A stretch of 64,000 bases of DNA, taken from assembly GCF_020164785.1 (NCBI RefSeq), contig NZ_JAIUGX010000003.1, forward strand, positions 248,001 through 312,000, read 5' to 3'. The position numbers and the translations under genes are program-made. The DNA comes from Mesorhizobium sp. ES1-1. Lineage in GTDB: Bacteria; Pseudomonadota; Alphaproteobacteria; Rhizobiales; Rhizobiaceae. Shown in pieces: positions 9,618 through 18,352 of this stretch (position 1 is the first letter of the stretch; each line of letters begins with the position of its first letter). The notes beneath the pieces are model-generated. The model made no database searches. It was not told the DNA's origin and saw only the letters and a program-made list of their open reading frames with translations.

Positions 9618-9651
9618 ATCTCTCCGATGCGTCGGGCGACCTTGGGAATGA

Positions 9652-10134
9652 ATGATGTTTGAACGTGTGCTGTCATTTCTCAGGGACTTGTCGACCGACG
9701 CCGACGCGCATGCCGGCACGGACGATCCGCGTGTCGCGGCCTCGGCATTGCTTTACCATGTCATGAATGCCGATGGCGTGCGCCAGGATGTCGAATGGGA
9801 GAAGTTCAAGGCGGTTTTGGCGCAGAGCTATTCGATCAGTGGCGACGAGCTTGAAGACCTCGCCGCCGCCGGCGAGCGGGCAGACAATGAGTCGATCGAC
9901 CTGCATGCCTTCACCAGCGTGCTCAAGCGACACCTCGATGCCGACGCGCGCAAGGCTTTCATCGGCCTGATGTGGGAGATCGTCTATGCCGATGGCGAAC
10001 TGCACGAGCTGGAGGACAACACGGTCTGGCGCGTCGCCGAACTGATCGGCGTCGAACGCCGCGACCGCATTGAGGCGCGCCGCAGGGTGGCGGCGCACGC
10101 ACCGGGCGTCACCGGAACCTCATCGGACGAATAG
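9652..10134 (+). CDS. TerB-family (tellurite-resistance-like) protein
   Basis: 160 residues, helical, with paired acidic repeats NADGVRQDVEWEKF and YADGELHELEDN that mark the TerB/COG4103 fold, which can hold divalent metal. No membrane helix or signal peptide. A second ATG three bases on (9655) is an equal start candidate. Such proteins commonly follow hemY in rhizobia. The name comes from distant similarity to TerB and does not imply tellurite resistance here. Confidence 0.85.
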   Translation: MMFERVLSFLRDLSTDADAHAGTDDPRVAASALLYHVMNADGVRQDVEWEKFKAVLAQSYSISGDELEDLAAAGERADNESIDLHAFTSVLKRHLDADARKAFIGLMWEIVYADGELHELEDNTVWRVAELIGVERRDRIEARRRVAAHAPGVTGTSSDE

Positions 10135-10149
10135 GATATTCGCCTGCCC

Positions 10150-10878
10150 ATGCCGCGCCAGACGAGTTCGAAGCCCAAGATCCTGATCGTGCTGCATCAG
10201 GAGAGTTCGAGCCCGGGCCGCGTCGGTCATATGCTTCTGCAAGAGGGTTTCGATCTCGACATCCGGCGCCCGCCTCTTGGCGATGCCTTGCCGGAAACAT
10301 TGGAGGGCCACGCCGGCGCGGTGGTGTTCGGAGGCCCGATGAGCGCCAATGACGAGGATGAGTTCGTCCGCCGCGAGACCAACTGGCTTGAGGTTCCGCT
10401 CAAGGAGAACCGGCCGTTCCTCGGCATCTGCCTTGGCGCCCAGATGCTGGCCAATCATCTTGGCGGCAAGGTCGAGGGCCATGGCGAAGGGCTGGTCGAG
10501 ATCGGCTGGTACAAGCTGGCGGCGACCGAAGCCGGCAAGCAACTGATGCCCTGGCCGGAGATGGTCTACCAGTTCCACCGCGAGGGCTTCTCGCTGCCCA
10601 GGGACGCGACGCTTTTGGCGACGGCGGAAACCTATCCCAACCAAGCCTTCCGCTACGGCGACAATGCCTGGGGCATCCAATTCCATGGCGAGTTGACCCG
10701 GATGATGATGCAGCGCTGGGTGGTGCGCGGCGCCCAGCGGTTCGAGCTGCCCGGCGCACAGCCGGGCCGCGACCATCTCGGCGGGCGGCTGATCTGGGAC
10801 ATGCATCTGAAGCGCTGGCTGGACGAGTTCCTGCGCACGATTTTCGCCGGAGCGGCGGCGGACCAGGGCAGACGCTGA
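10150..10878 (+). CDS. Class I glutamine amidotransferase domain protein (GMP synthase-like)
   Basis: A free-standing GATase of 242 residues. The nucleophile is Cys94 in GICLGAQ and the other triad members are His179 and Glu181 in QFHGE. The C-terminus has extra helices (HLGGRLIWDMHLKRWLDEF) seen in the stand-alone guaA-like family, with no synthetase domain attached. It may hydrolyse gamma-glutamyl compounds rather than feed ammonia to a partner. It follows terB by 15 bases and ends nine bases from the convergent GT8 gene. Confidence 0.88.
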   Translation: MPRQTSSKPKILIVLHQESSSPGRVGHMLLQEGFDLDIRRPPLGDALPETLEGHAGAVVFGGPMSANDEDEFVRRETNWLEVPLKENRPFLGICLGAQMLANHLGGKVEGHGEGLVEIGWYKLAATEAGKQLMPWPEMVYQFHREGFSLPRDATLLATAETYPNQAFRYGDNAWGIQFHGELTRMMMQRWVVRGAQRFELPGAQPGRDHLGGRLIWDMHLKRWLDEFLRTIFAGAAADQGRR

Positions 10879-10887
10879 TCGCGCCCT

Positions 10888-11883
10888 CTACCGAGTGGTG
10901 CCGGACGGGAGCGGCTTTGCACGCCATCGCCGGCGTGTTCGCCGTATCAACCCCGACACCGGCGCGCGCACTGCCGCGAGCCGCAGCCTGAGCCACCTCA
11001 GCACCCAGAGCGGCGATGTCCGCAGGGCGGCACGCCACCAGCGGCGGTAATGGGCGAGATCGCAAAGGCCGTGCCATGGTTTGCAGGCGCCGGAGAAATG
11101 CAGCAGCCAGGGATCGCGGCGCTGCAGTGCGGTCGCGGCGATATCGGCATGGTGTCGGCGCGGCTCGCGCTCGAGGAACCAGACCATCGTGTTCCAGCGC
11201 GGATCGAGCAGAAGAATGCGGCCAGCCAGCAGCAGATTTATCGCGTCCTGATCGCGCCAGCGGAACCGATGCGGGTGATCGAGCACAAGTTGCCCGGCGC
11301 GCTCTCCGAACCGCTCGCGGCGAAGCGTGGCGAGATCAAGCAGCAGCACGCCGGAGTTCACGTAGATGAAGTCGTCGGGGTCCCAGCCGAGCGCGTCGCG
11401 GACATGGAGCAGATGATCGGGCCGGCCGGTAACTGCCTCTTCGGCGAGGGCTGCGTGCAGGCCGAAGTCCTGGACGGCACCCGCCACGGCGCTGACCAGA
11501 TCGGTGGCCAGTAGCGGCCGGATGTCGGCTACCGCGAGAATGTCCGCGTCGAGATAGAGAACGCGGTCTAAAGTGGGGAGCAGGTCGCCGAGTTGCAGCC
11601 GCAGCAGCGCAGCCGGGGTGACGTGATCGAACAGGGCCAGAGACCGAAACCGGTTCTCGACGTAATGCACGCATAGTCGATGCGGGCTCACATGCAGGCT
11701 TTCCAGCCGGCGCGAGCGGCGGCTGGGTGGGCCACCATGGAATATGTGAAACGTGAGGGCTGGCCCGGCTGAGAGATGCGCGATCACCGACGCAATCGTC
11801 ACTGCCGCCTGGCGGGCGTTGCCGTCGTCGACACAAAGCGCGACGCTGTCACAGGCGCGCATGGCGGCGCGCCGAATTTCCAT
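10888..11883 (-). CDS. Glycosyltransferase family 8
   Basis: 331 residues with the GT8 metal motif in LYLDADIL (DAD about 112-114), INSGV-like YVNSGVLLLDL, RDQDAINLL, and the C-terminal HFSGACKPW that matches the family H-x-G-x-x-K-P-W signature. Such retaining transferases add galactose or glucose to surface glycans. The C-terminal 60 residues are rich in Arg and Trp and may bind membrane. ATG at 11883 is chosen; a TTG at 11895 lies immediately after the stop of the MFS gene upstream, and the two are probably one transcript. Confidence 0.88.
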   Translation of the reverse strand: MEIRRAAMRACDSVALCVDDGNARQAAVTIASVIAHLSAGPALTFHIFHGGPPSRRSRRLESLHVSPHRLCVHYVENRFRSLALFDHVTPAALLRLQLGDLLPTLDRVLYLDADILAVADIRPLLATDLVSAVAGAVQDFGLHAALAEEAVTGRPDHLLHVRDALGWDPDDFIYVNSGVLLLDLATLRRERFGERAGQLVLDHPHRFRWRDQDAINLLLAGRILLLDPRWNTMVWFLEREPRRHHADIAATALQRRDPWLLHFSGACKPWHGLCDLAHYRRWWRAALRTSPLWVLRWLRLRLAAVRAPVSGLIRRTRRRWRAKPLPSGTTR

Positions 11884-11895
11884 GGTGCCGTTCAA

Positions 11896-13134
11896 TCAGT
11901 TGCGGCCCCTGAGGTGACGCACCTTGCGCAGTTGCGGGAACAGATATGCCCACAATCCCGCGACCGCGATGGCGCCGACGCCGCCGATCACCACCGCCGG
12001 AACCGTGCCGATCAAAGCAGCCATGGTGCCGGCGCGGAATTCGCCGACCTCGTTTGAGGCGCCAACAAAGACCTGGTTGACGGCGTTGACGCGGCCACGC
12101 ACATCGTCGGGCGTCCACAGCTGGATCAGCGTCTCCCTGATATAGACGCTGAACATGTCGGTGGCGCCAAGAAAAGCAAGCGCGACGATCGACAGCCAGG
12201 TGATGGTGGACAGGCCGAACACCACGGTGGATGCACCGAAAGCGGCGACGAAGCCAAGCATGATCAGGCCGGCATGGTTGCGGATCGGATGGCCGGCCAG
12301 CCAGATGGCGACGCAGATGGCGCCGATGCCGGGAGCCGAGCGCAGCAGCCCGAGGCCCCAGGGTCCGAGATGCAGGATGTCGCGGGCATAGACCGGCAGC
12401 AAGGCCGAAGCGCCCGACAACAAGACGGCGAACAGGTCGAGCGAAATGGCGCCGAGCACGATCTTCTCGCTCCAGATGTAGCGGAAGCCGGCAAAGAGCG
12501 TCTCCATGGTCGGCTTGTCTGTGGCGGTTTGCTGTACGGGCTTGGGAATGGTGAAGATCAGCATGCCGGCGACCAGCATCAGCGCCGAGGCGACGGCGTA
12601 TGCGGCTTCCGGAGAAACGCCATAGAGCAGGCCGCCGGCGACCGGGCCGATGATGGTTGCCGTCTGCCATGCCGATGAGTTCCAGGCGATTGCGTTGCCG
12701 AAATCCTCCGGTGGCACCAGATTGGCGAACAGCGACGACGAGGCTGGGCCGTAAAAGGCCCTGGCCATACCGAACAGCGCCAGAACGACGAAGATCGGCA
12801 GCGGACTGACGAGGCCGCGCAGCGTGAAGTACAGGAGAACCAGCGCACAACCAGCCTCCACCACCGTTGCCAGCGCCATGATGAGCCGGCGGCCGAAGCG
12901 GTCGGCGACGACGCCCGTCACCAGCACCAGCAGCAGCGACGGCAGGAACTGAACGATGCCGACAATGCCGAGGTCGAACGGATCGCGCGTCAGATCATAG
13001 ATCTGCCAGCCGACCGCAACGGAGACGATCATGGTCGCGAAGGTGGTGAGGAAGCGGGCCGTCCAGTAGCTGAGAAAGGCTTTGTGTCGGAACGCGGCGT
13101 AGCGCTGCTCCGGCGAGGTTTGTTCTGGTATCAT
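11896..13134 (-). CDS. MFS transporter (EntS/MFS_3-like)
   Basis: A 412-residue membrane protein with about twelve helices. The loop motif VADRFGRRLIM between helices 2 and 3 is the major facilitator signature, and FYGPASSSLFANLVP plus WTPDDVRGRVNAV match the MFS_3 (enterobactin exporter-like) branch. ATG at 13134 (MIPEQTSPEQ) is preferred to an in-frame TTG at 13182. The substrate is unknown; the family includes exporters of siderophores and drugs. Confidence 0.9.
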   Translation of the reverse strand: MIPEQTSPEQRYAAFRHKAFLSYWTARFLTTFATMIVSVAVGWQIYDLTRDPFDLGIVGIVQFLPSLLLVLVTGVVADRFGRRLIMALATVVEAGCALVLLYFTLRGLVSPLPIFVVLALFGMARAFYGPASSSLFANLVPPEDFGNAIAWNSSAWQTATIIGPVAGGLLYGVSPEAAYAVASALMLVAGMLIFTIPKPVQQTATDKPTMETLFAGFRYIWSEKIVLGAISLDLFAVLLSGASALLPVYARDILHLGPWGLGLLRSAPGIGAICVAIWLAGHPIRNHAGLIMLGFVAAFGASTVVFGLSTITWLSIVALAFLGATDMFSVYIRETLIQLWTPDDVRGRVNAVNQVFVGASNEVGEFRAGTMAALIGTVPAVVIGGVGAIAVAGLWAYLFPQLRKVRHLRGRN

Positions 13135-13292
13135 GGAGATGGGCCCCGTTGCGATTGCATCGGCCAGCGGGGCACTTCCCAAATGGGCGCTGTTCCGGCC
13201 AATGGAACTTGATGAAGTTCGGCGCGCATATGCGTCAAAATCGGGCCCGGATCAAGGGACTTCGCCCGCGCTTCTTGTATCGCATGCGGAAG

Positions 13293-14393
13293 TTACTGTC
13301 GCAACGCGGCCGAAATGGCTTCCAGGCCGCCCCGCAATTCGGCTTCCGTCGGCCAGCCGAAACCGACGCGGAAGAAGCGCTTTTCCATTTCGAACCAGTG
13401 GCCGGGCCCGACATAGGTGCCGTGTTTTTCCAAAAGATCGCGGTAGAACCGGTCGAGGTCGAAGCCGGGGTCGACATTGAGACGCGGGAAGCCGACGACA
13501 CCACCTTCAGGGCGCACCCAATCGACAAGCGGCTCGCGGTCGATCCAGGCCTGGACGATGTCGCGGCGCTTCGCCATTTCGGGCAACAGCCTGGCCAGGA
13601 ACGCGTCGCGGCGCTCCAACATGCCGCGCGCGATGCCTTCGTCGATGACGCTGCCACAGATGCCGATCTGTTCCTTGGCGGCGAGGAACGTCTCCTGAAG
13701 GACGGCGTCCCTGGTGGTCAGCCAGCCGATGCGGATGCCGGGAATGCCGAACGCCTTGGACAGGGATGAAACGCTGATCGCCTTCGTGCTGAGCGAAGCC
13801 GCCGATGGCAGGCGCCTGCCGTAGGAGAGATCGCGGTAGGTCTCGTCGACCAGCAGATGACAATTGTGCGCCTCGGCCAGAGCCACGAGCGCATCGAGGT
13901 CCGCCCGATCCATCATGGTGCCGGTGGGGTTGTGCGGGCAGGTGACGCTGATCAGCTTCGTGTTCGGCTGCATCGCCGCCTTGACGCGGCCGATGTCGAT
14001 GGCGAAGCCATCCTCGAACGTCAGATCGACAAAGCCGATGGCGCAGCCGATCGCCCTCGGCGTCTCGATGTTGGTGGCGTAGTTGGGCCTGACAACGATC
14101 AGGTGGTCGTTGGCCGAGAGAAGCGAGGTCGAGATGATGAACAGCGCGCCGGCGGCGCCGGCTGTGACCAGGACATCATCGGGCGAGATGCCGGGATCCT
14201 GCGCCGCAATCAGCGCGCGCAACTCCTTGTCGCCGCGATGCTCGCCATAGAAAAGCGTGAGGTCCGGTAGCGACAGGCCGATGTCGGACAGTTTCTGGTC
14301 GGCTATCGAACTTTCGGAAAGATTGTAGCGGATACGGTCATAGCCATATTCCTCCGGCGCCTCTTTCTCGATCACCATCCTGGTGTAATTCAT
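13293..14393 (-). CDS. Class I/II PLP-dependent aminotransferase
   Basis: 366 residues, fold type I. The PLP-binding lysine lies in SSLSKAFGIPG (K213) with the phosphate-holding R in GIRIGW after it; HNPTG (about 154-158) and VDETYRDL give the cofactor Asn and Asp/Tyr. Close in form to alanine/aspartate-type aminotransferases of the MalY-like branch, but the amino acid specificity cannot be read. ATG at 14393 has a GGTGGG ribosome site; a TTG or ATG further up would add nine to eleven residues. Confidence 0.9.
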   Translation of the reverse strand: MNYTRMVIEKEAPEEYGYDRIRYNLSESSIADQKLSDIGLSLPDLTLFYGEHRGDKELRALIAAQDPGISPDDVLVTAGAAGALFIISTSLLSANDHLIVVRPNYATNIETPRAIGCAIGFVDLTFEDGFAIDIGRVKAAMQPNTKLISVTCPHNPTGTMMDRADLDALVALAEAHNCHLLVDETYRDLSYGRRLPSAASLSTKAISVSSLSKAFGIPGIRIGWLTTRDAVLQETFLAAKEQIGICGSVIDEGIARGMLERRDAFLARLLPEMAKRRDIVQAWIDREPLVDWVRPEGGVVGFPRLNVDPGFDLDRFYRDLLEKHGTYVGPGHWFEMEKRFFRVGFGWPTEAELRGGLEAISAALRQ

Positions 14394-14433
14394 CGCCCAC
14401 CCCACGAACCGGCCCATCCAAGCCACAAGCTAA

Positions 14434-14462
14434 AGCCTGCCGGGCCATCGGCCCGGCAGGCT
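14434..14462 (-). terminator. 13-bp perfect hairpin after mucR
   Basis: A 13-base perfect inverted repeat (arms AGCCTGCCGGGCC, three-base loop ATC) lies 34 bases beyond the mucR stop. Read on the minus strand the stem is followed by a short TTTAGCTT run, so it is a plausible intrinsic terminator separating mucR from the aminotransferase gene. Confidence 0.7.
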
Positions 14463-14495
14463 CAAATCAATCCATTGGCTCAGCGCCGGCTCTGC

Positions 14496-14960
14496 TCAGG
14501 CGGAGACCTTGGCCTTGCGGCCCTTGCCCTTGGCGGGCACCACCTCGGCGGCCTTGCGGCCGAGACCGATCGACTTCGCCAGCATCGAGCGCGAGGCGGC
14601 GTAGTTGGGAGCAACCATCGGGTAATCCGCCGGCAGGCCCCATTTGGCGCGGTAGGCGTCGGGAGTGAGGTTGAAATGCACGCCGAGATGACGCTTCAGC
14701 GATTTGAACTTCTTGCCGTCCTCAAGGCAGATGATGAAATCCGGCGTCACCGATTTCTTCGGGTTGACGGCGGGAACCAGCGGCGCCGCCGCCGGGACGA
14801 CGGGCTGGCCAAGCCCACTGATCGAAGCACTGACGCTGGCGATAAGGTCAGCCAGGCCGGAAACCGGCAGGCGGTTCTTCTCGACATAGGCCGACACGAT
14901 ATGTGCGGTGAGTTCGAGAAGGTCGATGTCTTTACGGGCGCTGTCGTTATCGTCGGTCAA
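14496..14960 (-). CDS. mucR: MucR/Ros family transcriptional regulator
   Basis: 154 residues. The C-terminal half carries the Ros-type zinc finger: C78, D81, H91 and H95 in CLEDGKKFKSLKRHLGVHF, followed by NLTPDAYRAKWGLP, the DNA-contacting part. The N-terminus has the helical oligomerization segment. MucR proteins are global H-NS-like silencers of AT-rich promoters that control exopolysaccharide, motility and symbiosis in rhizobia, and usually repress themselves. The start is TTG at 14960, supported by GGAG at 14968-14971, seven bases upstream. Confidence 0.94.
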   Translation of the reverse strand: MTDDNDSARKDIDLLELTAHIVSAYVEKNRLPVSGLADLIASVSASISGLGQPVVPAAAPLVPAVNPKKSVTPDFIICLEDGKKFKSLKRHLGVHFNLTPDAYRAKWGLPADYPMVAPNYAASRSMLAKSIGLGRKAAEVVPAKGKGRKAKVSA

Positions 14961-15175
14961 TCTATTTCTCCGTCTAACGCGTATGAGCTGAAAATCGGGT
15001 TCGATCTCCGGAAAGGATCATGCGCAAAATCAAATGCCGCGACATTATGTGCTCTTCCAGAGGACGAGCGGCGAGGTTGTGGCGCGGAATTCCTAGTCGG
15101 CGACTCTGGCCAATGCAATGACTTGGTATCGCGATCACACGTTGTTTTGAACAACTATACTGAATAATAACAATA
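14961..15175. promoter_or_regulatory. mucR upstream region with AT-rich inverted repeat
   Basis: About 215 bases between mucR and the end of the glucokinase gene. It is less GC-rich than its surroundings, especially from 15140 to 15180, and contains a perfect six-base inverted repeat GTTGTT/AACAAC at 15141-15155. MucR proteins bind AT-rich DNA and often autoregulate, so this is a reasonable place for mucR control; no clear promoter is visible. The repeat could instead help end the glucokinase transcript. Confidence 0.45.
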
Positions 15176-15880
15176 TCAGACTATCAGCGCTTTGTCGCGC
15201 CACAAACGAAATCCGCCCTCGAAGGCGCGTGTGTTGTCGCCGCGCCTTGCACCGGTCGGCAATTCATCGAGCTTGTCGACATTGCCGCCGCCGATCACGA
15301 CATAGTCCGGCTGCATGGCGGCGCGGAGCCGGTCAACGACGTCGAAAACATATCCGCGCCATTTCTTCTTGCCGTGTTTTACCAGGCCGCGTTCGCCGAC
15401 ATAGTCCTCGAAGCTTTTGCCCTTCCTGTAGGGAAGGTGGGCAAGCTCCATCGGCTGGGCGACATTGGCGACGATCATGGCGGCGCCGAGGCCGGTTCCC
15501 AGCCCGAGAAACAGCATGCGCCCACCGTCATAGCTGCCGATAGCCTGCATCAACGCGTCATTGACCATCTTCACCGGCCTGCCGAATCGCGCGGCGAAAT
15601 CGTAGCCGGCCCAACCGGGGCCGAGATTGGCGGGGTCGGCCAGCGGCCTGTCACGCCCGACCGGCCCGGGATAACCCATGGAGACGACGTCGTAGGACAG
15701 GCCGTCGGCAAGCTTGTTCACCGCATCGACGAGCTCGCCAGGCGTGAGCCCAGATCCGGAATCAGCACGACGCACTTCGCCGCCGGCGCTGGTCAGGATC
15801 TTGACGTGAGAGCCGCCAATGTCGACCACCAGCACGATCTGGCCGGCGTCCGCCTGGGGGCGCTCCACTGGACTGCCCAT
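15176..15880 (-). CDS. ppgK: ROK-family (polyphosphate/ATP) glucokinase
   Basis: 234 residues with the ROK phosphate loop DIGGSH (about 20-25), the catalytic Asp in VNDALMQAIG, and the adenosine motif GLGTGLGAAM. The short length and LADPANLGPGWAGYDF segment match PpgK-type glucokinases that can use polyphosphate or ATP. It is last in the operon GH15-gnd-zwf-ppgK, where it would phosphorylate glucose released by the glucoamylase. ATG at 15880, eleven bases after the zwf stop with AAGGG before it, is chosen over a longer frame that overlaps zwf. Confidence 0.88.
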   Translation of the reverse strand: MGSPVERPQADAGQIVLVVDIGGSHVKILTSAGGEVRRADSGSGLTPGELVDAVNKLADGLSYDVVSMGYPGPVGRDRPLADPANLGPGWAGYDFAARFGRPVKMVNDALMQAIGSYDGGRMLFLGLGTGLGAAMIVANVAQPMELAHLPYRKGKSFEDYVGERGLVKHGKKKWRGYVFDVVDRLRAAMQPDYVVIGGGNVDKLDELPTGARRGDNTRAFEGGFRLWRDKALIV

Positions 15881-15891
15881 CGCGCTGCCCT

Positions 15892-17268
15892 TCACTTCAC
15901 CGGATCGATCCAGCCATTGGGCGGCGCGAAGCTGTTCATGACATCGGCCGGTCCCCATGTCAGTGGCTCGTAAAGATGGGGCGGCGTCGTGTCACCCAGC
16001 ACAGGGCCGACAATGCGCCAGGCAAGTTCGCTGGCATCCTGTCGGGTGAAGAGCTGACCATTGCCGTTCATGGCGTCGCCGATCAGCCGCTCATAGGGCG
16101 GCATGTCGGCCTTGCTATCATCGAGAGCGGTCAGTTCGACCTGTTCGCCGATCATGTCGTCGCCGGCCTCCTTGCGCTGGGCGCCGATGGCGATCACCAC
16201 CTGCGGGTCGATGCGGAAGCGAACGTAATTCTGGTCGGCGGGCTTGATCGGGTCGAACACGTCGAGGGGCGGCCGTTTCAGCCGCACCACCACCTCGGTG
16301 ACATGCACCGGCATGTTCTTGCCGGCGCGGATGAAGAACGGCACATCCTGCCAGCGCCATGTGTCGACAAAGAAGCGCACCGCGGCGAAGGTCTCGACCG
16401 GGGAATTCGGCCTGACGCCGGGCTCGGCGAGGTAGCCCGTGAACTGACCGCGCACCACATCGTCCTTGGTCAGGGTCCGGATCGCCCGCAGCACCTGCAC
16501 CTTCTCGTCGATCAAATCGTCGGCCGAGCGACCGACCGGCGGCTCCATGGCGAGCAGCAACAGGATGTTTAGCAGGTGGTTCTCGATGACGTCCCTAATG
16601 GCGCCGACATCGTCATAGAAGCGTCCGCGGCCTTCGACACCGAAATCCTCGGCCATGGTGATCTGCACGCTCTCGACGTAGTTGCGGTTCCAGATCGGCT
16701 CGAGGAAGGAGTTTGCGAAGCGGAAATAGAGCAGGTTCTGGATCGCCTCCTTGCCGAGATAGTGGTCGATGCGGAAGATGGACTGCTCGTCGAACACAAG
16801 GTGCAGGACGCGGTTGAGCCAGCGCGCCGACTGCAAGTCGTGGCCGAAGGGTTTTTCCACCATCAGCCGGGCGCCGTGCGCGGTGCCGGATTGCTCCAGC
16901 CCCTGGACGACTGTCTCGAACATGGTCGGCGGCACTGCCATGTAGTGCAGCGGCCGCTGGGCGCTGCCGAGCGCGATCTTCAGTTTTTCGAACGTGGCCG
17001 AGTCGCGATAGTCGCCGCTGACATAGCGAAGCAGCGAGGCCAGCTTGGCGAAGACCTGTTCGTCGATCGTGCCGAGCGTCTTGACGATGCCATCGCGCGC
17101 CCGGTCCTGCAGCTGCTTCAAATCCCAGGCGTCGAAGGCCACGCCGATCACCGGTTCGGTGAGCGTTCCCTTGGCGACCATCCGGTAGAGGGCGGGAAAT
17201 ATCTTCTTGTGGGCGAGGTCGCCGGTGGCCCCGAAAAGCACCAGCGTATCGGACCGTTCCGGGCTCAT
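15892..17268 (-). CDS. zwf: Glucose-6-phosphate 1-dehydrogenase
   Basis: First enzyme of the oxidative pentose phosphate and Entner-Doudoroff routes. The 458-residue protein has GATGDLA (about 13-19) for NADP, the EKPFG segment, and the active-site RIDHYLGKE (about 166-174). Slightly shorter than the usual 490 residues, as in a second rhizobial zwf type. ATG at 17268 follows GGAGACGCGC and is used instead of an extended frame to 17376. It lies between gnd and ppgK in the same direction. Confidence 0.96.
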   Translation of the reverse strand: MSPERSDTLVLFGATGDLAHKKIFPALYRMVAKGTLTEPVIGVAFDAWDLKQLQDRARDGIVKTLGTIDEQVFAKLASLLRYVSGDYRDSATFEKLKIALGSAQRPLHYMAVPPTMFETVVQGLEQSGTAHGARLMVEKPFGHDLQSARWLNRVLHLVFDEQSIFRIDHYLGKEAIQNLLYFRFANSFLEPIWNRNYVESVQITMAEDFGVEGRGRFYDDVGAIRDVIENHLLNILLLLAMEPPVGRSADDLIDEKVQVLRAIRTLTKDDVVRGQFTGYLAEPGVRPNSPVETFAAVRFFVDTWRWQDVPFFIRAGKNMPVHVTEVVVRLKRPPLDVFDPIKPADQNYVRFRIDPQVVIAIGAQRKEAGDDMIGEQVELTALDDSKADMPPYERLIGDAMNGNGQLFTRQDASELAWRIVGPVLGDTTPPHLYEPLTWGPADVMNSFAPPNGWIDPVK

Positions 17269-17290
17269 GCGCGCGTCTCCCTTGCCACCA

Positions 17291-18307
17291 TCATTTGCCG
17301 CCCTTCGGCTTCTCGACATGCCCGCCGAAGGCATAACGCATGGCCGACAACAGCTTGTCGGCGAATTCGGATTCACCTTGCGAGGAGAAGCGGTCGAACA
17401 GCGCCGAGGACAGCACCGGCGCCGGCACGCCGGTGTCGATCGCCGCCTTCAGCGTCCAGCGGCCTTCACCCGAATCCGAAACCCGCCCACCGAAATTCGC
17501 CAATGTGGGGTCGGATGCAAGTGCGCCTGCTGTCAGGTCGAGCAGCCAGGAACCGATGACGCTGCCATGCCGCCAGACCTCCGCCACTTCCGCGAGGTCG
17601 ATGTCGAACTGGTAGTATTGCGGGTTTTCCAGCGGGCTGGTCTCCGCATCCGCCGTGCGCGGCCGTTTGCCGGCATTGGCCGATTTCAGGATGTTCATGC
17701 CTTCTGCATAGGCGGCCATGACGCCATATTCGATGCCGTTATGCACCATCTTGACGAAATGGCCGGCGCCGCTTGGCCCGCAATGCAGATAGCCGAAGGG
17801 CGCCGTGCCTGCCGTCTGGTCGGGGGCAGGCGCGCCGGCGTCCGCGCCTGGCGCCAGCGTGGCGAAGACCGAATCGAGATGTTGGACTGCCACGTCCGGG
17901 CCGCCGATCATCAGACAGTAGCCCCGCTCCAGCCCCCAGACGCCGCCGCTGGTGCCGACATCGACAAGATGGATGCCGTTGGTGGCCAATTTCGCGGCTT
18001 GGTCGACGGCGTCGTGATAGTATGAATTGCCGCCGTCGATGACGATATCGCCGGGTTCCATCAGCGAGGCGACCTGGTCGATGATCCTGCCGGTGATGGC
18101 CGCCGGCAGCATCAGCCAGACGCAGCGCGGCCTGGCCAGCTTGCTGACGAATTCCGCCATGGACGCCGCACCCAGCGCGCCGTCGGTCACCAGGGCCGAT
18201 ACGCTGGCGGGGTTGATGTCGTAGACGACGCATTCGTGGCCGTCGCGCATCAGCCGCCGGACCATGTTGGCGCCCATCCGGCCAAGTCCCATCATTCCGA
18301 TCTGCAT
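17291..18307 (-). CDS. gnd: 6-phosphogluconate dehydrogenase, decarboxylating, short form
   Basis: Oxidizes 6-phosphogluconate to ribulose 5-phosphate and CO2. At 338 residues it belongs to the short GndA/YqeC class, which lacks the long C-terminal helical repeat of the 470-residue enzymes and is often NAD-linked. Motifs: GLGRMGANM (about 7-15), [28 protein letters not shown] substrate loop, and the catalytic [16 protein letters not shown]. It is followed by zwf after 22 bases. Confidence 0.95.
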   Translation of the reverse strand: MQIGMMGLGRMGANMVRRLMRDGHECVVYDINPASVSALVTDGALGAASMAEFVSKLARPRCVWLMLPAAITGRIIDQVASLMEPGDIVIDGGNSYYHDAVDQAAKLATNGIHLVDVGTSGGVWGLERGYCLMIGGPDVAVQHLDSVFATLAPGADAGAPAPDQTAGTAPFGYLHCGPSGAGHFVKMVHNGIEYGVMAAYAEGMNILKSANAGKRPRTADAETSPLENPQYYQFDIDLAEVAEVWRHGSVIGSWLLDLTAGALASDPTLANFGGRVSDSGEGRWTLKAAIDTGVPAPVLSSALFDRFSSQGESEFADKLLSAMRYAFGGHVEKPKGGK

Positions 18308-18352
18308 GGTTTCGTCCCTGTGTCTGATAAAAACTGCTGTTGTCGGGGAGAT